A stretch of DNA of 5,724 nt. It comes from JBFWWW01 sp050245975. GTDB lineage: Bacteria > Pseudomonadota > Alphaproteobacteria > Rhizobiales > Hyphomicrobiaceae. The notes under the pieces are model-generated. The model was not told the DNA's origin and did no database searches. It saw nothing but the letters and a program-made list of their open reading frames with translations. Shown here piece by piece: positions 1 to 5,724 of this stretch (positions are counted from its first letter, which is position 1; the number at the start of each line of letters is the position of its first letter). A program made the translations under genes and the position numbers. The stretch lies in contig JBFWWW010000215.1 in assembly GCA_050245975.1 (NCBI GenBank), positions 1 to 5,724 of the forward strand, written 5' to 3'.

Positions 1-722
1 CCTGGGAGAAGGGCGGCGACCGGCGCTTCCTGCTCGGCACCGACGACCAGGGCCGCGACATCCTCTCGACCATCCTCTACGGCACGCGCAGCTCGATCGC
101 CATCAGCGTCGCCTCGGTGCTGCTGGCGATCGGCATCGGCGTCACGCTCGGCCTCATGGCAGGATACTTCGGCGGCCGCACCGACACCGTCATCATGCGC
201 ATCGCCGATGTGCAGCCCACCTTTCCGGCCATCCTGACCGCGCTGCTGGTGGACGGCGTGGCGCAGACGGTGATGAAACACAGGCTCGGCGGCGGCGAGT
301 TCTGGATCCTCGTGCTGTCGATCGGGCTGTCCTACTGGGTGCAGTATGCGCGCACCGTGCGCAGCGTGACGCTGGTGGAGAAGAACAAGGAATACATCCA
401 GGCCGCACGCCTGATCGGCACTAGACCGGTCGCCATCATGTTCCGCCACGTGCTGCCCAACGTGCTGAGCCCGGTGCTGGTCATCGCCACGATCAACCTG
501 GCTCTCGCCATCATCACCGAGGCGACGCTGTCGTTCCTCGGCGTCGGCCTGCCGCCCACCGAGCCCTCGCTCGGCACCATGATCCAGATCGGCAACAAAT
601 ATCTGTTCTCGGGATCGTGGTGGATGGTGGCCTTCCCAGGCCTGACGCTGGCCATTCTGGTCCTGGCGGTGAACCTGCTCGGCGACTGGCTGCGCGACGC
701 GCTAAATCCGAAGCTCCGATGA
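1..722 (+). CDS. DppC-type permease of a peptide ABC importer (5' partial)
   Basis: Inner-membrane permease subunit of a dipeptide/oligopeptide/nickel-type ABC importer; it would pair with a DppB-type permease to form the channel. The reading frame is already open at position 3, giving 239 visible residues, so about 50-60 N-terminal residues (cytoplasmic tail and first helix) are probably missing against a usual 280-300. The GTG at 117 is internal, because clear family sequence precedes it: LGTDDQGRDIL at visible residues 11-21 is the DppC hallmark. Hydrophobic, likely membrane segments lie near residues 32-55, 74-88, 100-118, 154-178 and 207-229. The cytoplasmic EAA loop that docks on the ATPases spans about 128-153 (AARLIGT, ending in HVLPN). 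The C-terminus GDWLRDALNPKLR is typical. The stop codon overlaps the next start (ATGA), so translation is probably coupled. Family is certain; the substrate (peptide, amino compound or other) cannot be read from the permease. Confidence 0.95.
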   Translation, partial: WEKGGDRRFLLGTDDQGRDILSTILYGTRSSIAISVASVLLAIGIGVTLGLMAGYFGGRTDTVIMRIADVQPTFPAILTALLVDGVAQTVMKHRLGGGEFWILVLSIGLSYWVQYARTVRSVTLVEKNKEYIQAARLIGTRPVAIMFRHVLPNVLSPVLVIATINLALAIITEATLSFLGVGLPPTEPSLGTMIQIGNKYLFSGSWWMVAFPGLTLAILVLAVNLLGDWLRDALNPKLR

Positions 723-1743
723 CGACGGCCGTCAGCACCACGGCCCTAGCGCCGGACCGCCGCAATGCCGAGCCCATCCTGTCCGTCCGCAACCTGCGCG
801 TGGAATTTCCGACGCGGCGCGGGCTGCTGACGGCGGTCGACGACGTCTCCTTCGACATCCACGGCGGCGAGGTGCTGGGGGTGGTGGGCGAGTCCGGCGC
901 GGGAAAATCGCTCACCGGCGCGGCGATCATCGGGCTGCTGGAGCCGCCGGGACGCATCGCCGGCGGAGCGATCCTGCTCAACGGGCAGCGCATCGACAAC
1001 CTGCCCGCCGAGGCGATGCGCAAATTGCGCGGCAAGCGCATCGCCATGGTGTTCCAGGACCCGCTGACGAGCCTTAATCCGCTCTACCGCATCGGCGACC
1101 AGCTCGTGGAGACCATCCGCACGCACCTGCCGCTGTCGGCTGTACAGGCGCGCGCCCGCGCTATCGCGTTGCTGACCGAGGTCGGCATCCAGGGCGCGGA
1201 ACGGCGCATCGACGGCTACCCGCACGAATTTTCCGGCGGCATGCGCCAGCGCGTCGTGCTGGCACTGGCGCTGGCGGCCGAGCCGGAGCTGATCATCGCC
1301 GACGAGCCGACGACCGCGCTCGACGTCTCGATCCAGGCGCAGATCATCCAGCTCCTGAAGCGGCTGTGCCGCGAGCGCGGCACGGCCGTCATGCTCATCA
1401 CCCACGACATGGGCGTGATCGCCGAGACCGCCGATCGCGTGGCGGTGCTCTATGCCGGCCGCATCGCCGAGATCGGCCCGGTGCGCGACGTCATCAAGAC
1501 CCCGCATCACCCCTACACGAAGGGGCTGATGGGCTCGATCCCGACGCTGGAAGCCAACAACGAGCGACTGGTGCAGATCCCCGGATCGATGCCGCGCCTC
1601 ACCGCCATCCCGCCCGGCTGCGCCTTCAATCCGCGCTGCCAATACGCGGTGGCGCGCTGCTATATCGAGCGGCCCGATCCCATTCCGGTGGGCGCTTCCT
1701 CCGTCGCCTGCTGGCTGGCGGGCGAACCGCAAGGGCCCGGCGC

Positions 1744-1747
<4 letters not shown>
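719..1747 (+). CDS. DppD/OppD-type ABC transporter ATPase
   Basis: First of two ATPases that power the importer from the cytoplasmic face. The 342-residue product is full length for the family. Visible motifs: Walker A GESGAGKS (57-64, K63), Q-loop Gln113 in MVFQDPLTSLNP, ABC signature SGGMRQR (172-178), Walker B LIIADE (191-196, catalytic E196), D-loop ALDVS and switch His229 in LITHD. The C-terminal oligopeptide/dipeptide extension begins around 260 (HHPYTKGL) and carries four cysteines, C301, C307, C314 and C331, in the GCAFNPRC pattern. The start at 719 is preferred because it overlaps the permease stop as ATGA and gives a normal N-terminus; an upstream ATG at 617 in the same frame would overlap the permease gene by about 100 bases and add unrelated sequence. 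No strong ribosome site precedes it, in keeping with coupled translation. All catalytic residues are intact. Confidence 0.96.
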
Positions 1748-2742
<995 letters not shown>

Positions 2743-2757
2743 CGCGAACGCCAGCCT

Positions 2758-2763
2758 GAGAGG
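2758..2763 (+). promoter_or_regulatory. Ribosome binding site for the RidA-family gene
   Basis: GAGAGG ends six bases before the ATG at 2770. Unlike the two transporter ATPase genes, this gene does not overlap its predecessor and carries its own clear ribosome site, which supports the chosen start. Confidence 0.7.
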
Positions 2764-2769
2764 ATTGCC

Positions 2770-3111
2770 ATGATCGAACGCTTCACCGGCATGACGCCGA
2801 CGCGCAGCCGCGCGGTGGCCTACAAGGATCTCGTCTACACGGTGGCCATCGGCACGACGCCGACGGCCGGGCTCTACGAGCAGACGCGCGAGGCGCTGGC
2901 GCGCATCGACCGCAACCTCGCCGACGCGGGCACCGACAAGTCCCGCATCCTGCGCGCGACGGTGTTCATCACCGACATGAACCAGAAGGACGAGCTGAAC
3001 CGGGCCTGGGACGAGTGGGTCGACAAGGCCAACCCGCCGCAGCGCGCGTGCATCGGCGTGACGCTCGAGGCCTGGCACCGCGTCGAGATCCTCATCACCG
3101 CGGTGCGCTAG
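2770..3111 (+). CDS. RidA/YjgF-family protein (short YoaB-like type)
   Basis: Likely cytoplasmic trimeric enamine/imine deaminase that hydrolyses reactive 2-aminoacrylate-like intermediates, or a Rid paralogue of related role. The 113-residue length and the layout EQTREALARIDRNLADAG (37-54), KSRILRATVFITDM (57-70), NRAWDEWV (77-84) and NPPQRACIGV (88-97) match the family, and the length resembles short members such as YoaB rather than the 128-residue E. coli RidA. Arg92 aligns with the substrate-carboxylate-binding Arg105 of E. coli RidA, and Glu106 in VEILITAVR aligns with its Glu120, so the active-site pair appears kept. The start follows a GAGAGG site. It lies 27 bases after the transporter ATPase with no terminator seen between them, so it is probably the last gene of that operon. 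This context suggests a role in breakdown of the imported compound. Exact substrate is unknown. Confidence 0.9.
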   Translation: MIERFTGMTPTRSRAVAYKDLVYTVAIGTTPTAGLYEQTREALARIDRNLADAGTDKSRILRATVFITDMNQKDELNRAWDEWVDKANPPQRACIGVTLEAWHRVEILITAVR

Positions 3112-3123
3112 CGTTTTGCGGGC

Positions 3124-3369
3124 TCAGGCCGCGCAGGCCTTGTGCGGCTTCACCACGCGCTCGGTGGAGGCCGGATACTTCTCGAGCTTTCCGGCCGGGC
3201 GCACGGGTCGGCGCACCAGCTCACCGCCGCAGTTGGGACACAGGCCGCCGAGGCGTGTCTCCGCGCAGTCCGCGCAGAAGGTGCACTCGAACGAGCAGAT
3301 GCGCGCATCCGCAGCGTCGGGCGGCAGATCCTTGTCGCAGCACTCGCAGTTGGGCTTGAGCTTCAGCAT
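3124..3369 (-). CDS. DUF1272-family Cys-rich putative zinc-binding protein
   Basis: Small 81-residue protein recognised as DUF1272; its biochemical function is not known. It has ten cysteines: C8, C10, C11, C25, C29, C32, C35, C44, C47 and C79. The pairs FCADC (31-35) and CPNCGGE (44-50) look like zinc knuckles, so one or two structural zinc sites in a zinc-ribbon or treble-clef-like fold are likely (inference). The N-terminus LKPNCECCDKDLPPDA and the segment ICSFECTFC are family-typical. A basic, proline-rich tail follows from about residue 52 (VRRPVRP). No signal peptide or membrane segment is seen, so it should be cytoplasmic. The start is fixed by GGAGG seven bases upstream. It lies 29 bases downstream of the PaiB-type gene on the same strand, so co-transcription is likely, and it converges on the RidA-family gene with 12 bases between stops. 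Confidence 0.9.
   Translation of the reverse strand: MLKLKPNCECCDKDLPPDAADARICSFECTFCADCAETRLGGLCPNCGGELVRRPVRPAGKLEKYPASTERVVKPHKACAA
3126..3150 (+). terminator. Hairpin between convergent genes, possible ridA-side terminator
   Basis: Arms AGGCCGCGCA (3126-3135) and TGTGCGGCTT (3141-3150) around a five-base loop GGCCT can form a ten-pair stem in plus-strand RNA, with two G-U wobbles. It begins 14 bases after the RidA-family stop codon. In minus-strand RNA the two wobbles become A-C mismatches, so the structure favours the plus-strand transcript. No U-run follows, so it is not a canonical intrinsic terminator. It lies inside the last codons of the convergent DUF1272 gene. Confidence 0.3.
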
Positions 3370-3376
3370 CGCCGGG

Positions 3377-3381
3377 CCTCC
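3377..3381 (-). promoter_or_regulatory. Ribosome binding site for the DUF1272 gene
   Basis: On the minus strand GGAGG lies seven bases before the ATG at 3369. This strong site supports the short ORF as a real gene and its start. Confidence 0.75.
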
Positions 3382-3398
3382 GGTTGGTGCGCCTTTCC

Positions 3399-4052
3399 TT
3401 ATGCCGCCATGCTAGCACGCGGCCGCGGATCGAGGCTGCCCAGCATGAGGCGGGCGACCTGCATCGAGTTGTGATCGCCGCGCCAGTCCAGCATGCGCGC
3501 AACCTGCTGCCGGTCGGCAACCGTCTTGTGCTGAGCAAGCTTCCACTGCGCCTCGAGGCTCGTTACCGTGAACTCCAGCGGCACGATGGCCTTGAGCATC
3601 GCGGCGCGCCGGGCCGGCGTCATCTTGGCGCTCGTCCACGGCCGCTTTGGCTCCAGGCGCGCCTCGAAGGCGGCGCTGAGACGATCGACATGGGCGAGTG
3701 CCTCATCGGCGGGAAGAGCCCTGAGCGTGCCGTTGAGATGCACGCTGACGTAGTTCCAGGTCGGCACCTGATCGGCGCTGTCGTACCAGTCGGGCGAGAT
3801 GTAGGCGTCGGGACCCGTCACGACCAGCAGCGCCGGACTGCCGTCGCCGGCCAGGCCATGGAGGGGATTGGCGCGCGCCACGTGCATCTCGAGCCGCGCC
3901 GGGGCGCCGGCCGCCGCCGGCGTGACGACGAATGGCAGATGCGAGGCCGCCGGGCAGCCGTTGGTCGACACGATCAGCGTGCCGAAACCGCGCTCGGCGA
4001 CGAACGCCCAGGCGGTGGCGTCGGTCGTCTTGAAGACGGGCGGGGTGTACAT
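3399..4052 (-). CDS. paiB: PaiB-type FMN-binding protein (putative negative regulator)
   Basis: Member of the PaiB family, named after the Bacillus subtilis protein reported as a negative transcriptional regulator of sporulation and protease genes; its split-barrel fold is that of FMN-binding proteins. The 217-residue product opens with the family signature MYTPPVF. Other family stretches are ASHLPF (36-41), HVARANP (57-63), GPDAYISPDWY (80-90), VPTWNYVSVHLNG (96-108) and EFTVTSLEAQWKLAQHK (160-176). Length is normal (about 205-220). The start at 4052 is chosen because AGGAGA lies seven bases upstream and the family N-terminus begins there; an in-frame ATG at 4109 would add 19 unrelated residues. 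No PaiA acetyltransferase partner is visible. The downstream DUF1272 gene is probably co-transcribed. In this bacterium a DNA-binding role is unproven; flavin binding is the safer prediction. The last few residues (about 209-217) are low in conservation. Confidence 0.92.
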   Translation of the reverse strand: MYTPPVFKTTDATAWAFVAERGFGTLIVSTNGCPAASHLPFVVTPAAAGAPARLEMHVARANPLHGLAGDGSPALLVVTGPDAYISPDWYDSADQVPTWNYVSVHLNGTLRALPADEALAHVDRLSAAFEARLEPKRPWTSAKMTPARRAAMLKAIVPLEFTVTSLEAQWKLAQHKTVADRQQVARMLDWRGDHNSMQVARLMLGSLDPRPRASMAA

Positions 4053-4059
4053 GGCGAGT

Positions 4060-4065
4060 TCTCCT
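4060..4065 (-). promoter_or_regulatory. Ribosome binding site deciding the paiB start
   Basis: On the minus strand AGGAGA lies seven bases before the ATG at 4052. It selects this start over the upstream in-frame ATG at 4109. Confidence 0.75.
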
Positions 4066-4345
4066 GAACCTGTGTCCTCGCGCACCGGAGACGATCGATG
4101 AAAGCACAACGCGCATCGACCCGTTTCCGGCGGCGCGTCGTCAAATCTTCTGCAGATGCGAAGGAAAGATCAGACAGCCCGAAGGGGCGCCGCGGCGGCA
4201 ATGGCGCGTCGGCGTCGTACAGCGACGATGTGGGCGGCGTCTGACATGGTGCGGTGGTGTATGCGAAGCCGGGCTCGGCGTCAATGGCCGACGACGGACG
4301 ATGTGGCGCGCGCCCATTTCGGATAGCCTGCGGGCTCGCAGACAG

Positions 4346-4352
4346 AAGGAGG
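4346..4352 (+). promoter_or_regulatory. Ribosome binding site deciding the NTF2-like gene start
   Basis: AAGGAGG, a near-perfect anti-16S match, lies five bases before the ATG at 4358. It rules out the upstream in-frame ATG at 4301. Confidence 0.85.
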
Positions 4353-4357
4353 CGACG

Positions 4358-4834
4358 ATGGACTTTGCCGATCTCGTCAACCGGTTCGCAGCCGCCGCGG
4401 CGGCCGGCAACGGCGCTGCGCTGGCCGACCTCTTCACCGCCGACGGCACCTACGACGACTACTTCTTCGGCCCCAACACCGGCCGCGAGGCCATCACGGC
4501 CATGCTGGCGCACTTTTCCGACGGCGGGCGCGACTTCCGCTGGGAGTTCTTCGATCCGGCGCTCACCGGGTCGACCGGTTATGCCAGCTACCGCTTCAGC
4601 TTCACCTCGACGCGGCCGGAGGCGAACGGCGCGCGCGTGGTGTTCGACGGCATCGGCCGCTTCGACCTCGAAGGCGGGCGCATCAGGCGCTATTCGGAGG
4701 TGTTCGACCGCGGCATGGCACTGGCGCAGCAGGCATACGAGCCCGAGCGCGTCGTGCGCATCGGCCAGCGCTATGCCGCAAAGATGAAGGAGCGGCCGGA
4801 GTGGGCCGCGCACCTGACGGGCAAGAAGGACTGA
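4358..4834 (+). CDS. NTF2-like / SnoaL-like superfamily protein
   Basis: A 158-residue protein of the NTF2-like (SnoaL) cone-shaped alpha+beta barrel superfamily, whose members include polyketide cyclases, isomerases, dehydratases and many proteins of unknown role. Seen: an N-terminal helix pair (about 3-27, DLVNRFAAAAAAGNGAALADLF), the typical strand start TADGTYDDYFFGPNTGREAI (27-46), a following helix (45-54), then beta strands around 59-67, 73-84, 91-104 and 108-116, with the frequent closing pattern IRRYSEVFDRG (109-119). A C-terminal helix-rich tail (about 120-158) contains basic residues and ends GKKD. No signal peptide or membrane segment is visible. The start is fixed by AAGGAGG. Substrate and reaction cannot be inferred, as the superfamily fold is shared by many activities. 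It appears to be a single-gene unit, divergent from paiB. Confidence 0.85.
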   Translation: MDFADLVNRFAAAAAAGNGAALADLFTADGTYDDYFFGPNTGREAITAMLAHFSDGGRDFRWEFFDPALTGSTGYASYRFSFTSTRPEANGARVVFDGIGRFDLEGGRIRRYSEVFDRGMALAQQAYEPERVVRIGQRYAAKMKERPEWAAHLTGKKD

Positions 4835-5041
4835 GCCTTCGTTCGCGCCCTGTGGACAAGCGGGGATTGCGGGGACAGCGCCGCCGGGCCGCCCCTTGCA
4901 CCGCCGCGAATCTCTTACGACTGGCCGCAGTCCGCCGGTGTATCGGCGTGAGATGAGTGTCCGGCGAAGTGCTGCGTTCGTACGGGAGCGGCTTCGGATG
5001 CATCGGCCAGGCCGACGCGGGAGCCGCAGCGGGGGTTGCGA

Positions 5042-5724
5042 ATGTTGCATGTTGCTTTCCTGTCGCGCGCTGTCCGTCCGGGTATCGGGCCGCGCATCCT
5101 GGCCGCAGGCGCCGTTGTCGGCGCCGGGCTGATGGCCGCCGCCTGTGCGCAGCAGGGCGCGCAGCCGCTGCTCGGGGCGCTCAACAGCGAGCCGCCGCCG
5201 GCCGCGGATGCCGGCAAGGCGGGCAAGGGCACGAACCTGCAGACGCTCGCCGCCGCGCACAAGGCCAAGCCCGCCGATGCCGACGCGGCGCTCGCCTATG
5301 CCCGCGCCCTGCGCGCCCATGACCGCAAGGGCGAGGCGCTCGCCGCGCTCGATGCTGCCGGCGCCGCCAACCCGAAGGACACGCGCATCGCCGCCGAGCG
5401 CGGCCTGCTGGCGCTCGACCTCGGGCAACCGGCACGGGCCGAGAAACTGCTGCGACAGGCGATGGACGCGAAAAACCCCGACTGGCGCATTGTCTCCGCG
5501 CTCGGCACCGCGCTCGCCACCACGGGACGGCAGAAGGAGGCGCAGGCCCAGTACAGCAAGGCCCTGGCGCTGGCGCCGGACCAGCCGAGCGTGCTCAACA
5601 ATCTCGCGCTCTCCTATGCGCTGGACGGCAAGATCGCCGAGGCCGAGCAACTCATGCGCAAGGCGAGCCGCACGGGCAAGGGCGGGCCGATGCCGCAGAA
5701 CCTCGCGCTCGTGCTCGGCATCGC
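5042..5724 (+). CDS. TPR-repeat lipoprotein, TadD-like (3' partial)
   Basis: The frame is open from ATG 5042 to the window's end (227 codons), with no stop reached. The N-terminus has basic residues (R9, R12, R18), a hydrophobic stretch (about 19-34, ILAAGAVVGAGLMAAA) and Cys35, suggesting a lipoprotein signal; Ala rather than Leu at -3 makes the lipobox imperfect. An Ala/Pro/Gly/Lys-rich linker (about 36-65) leads to at least four tetratricopeptide repeats: about 80-112, 114-147, 148-181 and 182-215. Repeat positions are shown by LAYARALRAHDRKGEAL, GLLALDLGQPARAEKLL, LGTALATTGRQKEAQAQY and NNLALSYALDGKIAEAEQL. The pattern closely recalls TadD, the outer-membrane pilotin-like TPR lipoprotein of Flp/Tad pilus assembly, which helps secretin placement. 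Other TPR lipoproteins cannot be excluded because no tad neighbours are in view. The start has only a G-run (5031-5035) upstream, so its position is less sure. Confidence 0.8.
   Translation, partial: MLHVAFLSRAVRPGIGPRILAAGAVVGAGLMAAACAQQGAQPLLGALNSEPPPAADAGKAGKGTNLQTLAAAHKAKPADADAALAYARALRAHDRKGEALAALDAAGAANPKDTRIAAERGLLALDLGQPARAEKLLRQAMDAKNPDWRIVSALGTALATTGRQKEAQAQYSKALALAPDQPSVLNNLALSYALDGKIAEAEQLMRKASRTGKGGPMPQNLALVLGI

Larger units (their letters stand above)
4053..4357. other. Divergent intergenic region between paiB and the NTF2-like gene
   Basis: These 305 bases should contain the promoters of both flanking genes. I see the two ribosome sites at its ends and a short hairpin (CTGCG, loop GGCT, CGCAG, 4328-4341) just before the plus-strand ribosome site. 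Several open frames cross it on both strands, but none has a ribosome site or recognisable protein. No tRNA, convincing riboswitch or clear promoter was identified. Codon-like G/C periodicity is not obvious, in keeping with non-coding DNA. Confidence 0.6.

Noticed and set aside
4053..4109. 19-residue N-terminal extension of the PaiB-type protein
   Set aside because: It lacks a ribosome site and would place the family's conserved N-terminus MYTPPVF internally, while AGGAGA sits properly before 4052.
4116..4144. Possible paiB promoter: TTGACG with GGTCGA 17 bases later on the minus strand
   Set aside because: The -35-like element is good but the -10-like hexamer barely resembles the consensus, so it is not supported as a feature.
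4141..4449. Minus-strand open frame of 102 codons in the divergent intergenic region
   Set aside because: Low-complexity Arg/Pro/Ala translation, overlaps the start of the NTF2-like gene, and has no ribosome site.
4851..4859. TGTGGACAA, one mismatch from a DnaA box on the minus strand
   Set aside because: A single site with no cluster, AT-rich region or replication gene nearby; expected by chance.
4860..4903. GC-rich inverted-repeat-like stretch after the NTF2-like gene as a terminator
   Set aside because: Only short GGGG/CCCC arms with a large gap and no T-run; no convincing stem was found.
3974..5650. Very long minus-strand open frame (558 codons) across the NTF2-like and TPR genes
   Set aside because: It is the antisense shadow of two well-supported plus-strand genes plus intergenic DNA; the translation is Arg/Ala/Gly-rich with no recognisable domain and no ribosome site.

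Overview
The window is GC-rich (roughly two-thirds G+C by eye) and densely coding. Codons strongly favour G or C in third position, and neighbouring genes of one operon overlap by four bases. The proteins most resemble those of Alphaproteobacteria, probably Hyphomicrobiales (Rhizobiales)-type soil or aquatic bacteria. This rests on family resemblance and codon use only; there is no rRNA or other marker, so genus is not claimed.

Layout: (1) Positions 1-2742 on the plus strand hold the distal part of a dipeptide/oligopeptide-type ABC importer operon: the C-terminal most-of-gene of a DppC-type permease, then a DppD-type and a DppF-type ATPase, each joined to the previous gene by an ATGA stop/start overlap. 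The substrate-binding protein and the DppB-type permease would lie upstream, outside the window. (2) After 27 bases comes a small RidA/YjgF-family gene (2770-3111), very likely in the same transcript. (3) Two minus-strand genes converge on it: a PaiB-type FMN-binding protein (3399-4052) followed by a Cys-rich DUF1272 protein (3124-3369). They probably form a two-gene operon. (4) A 305-base divergent intergenic region (4053-4357) separates paiB from a plus-strand NTF2/SnoaL-like gene (4358-4834). (5) After 207 bases a TPR-repeat lipoprotein resembling TadD of the Flp/Tad pilus system starts at 5042 and runs off the window's end.

How they work together: the three transporter proteins form the membrane pore and the two-ATPase motor of one importer, with RidA probably removing reactive enamine/imine intermediates made when the imported amine or amino compound is broken down. 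The paiB-DUF1272 pair, the NTF2-like gene and the TPR gene look like separate transcription units with no evident link to the transporter. No mobile elements, CRISPR arrays, tRNAs or rRNAs were seen. I found no convincing new system; the most checkable points are the identically spaced four-cysteine motifs in both ATPases, the RidA-transporter linkage and the paiB-DUF1272 pairing.
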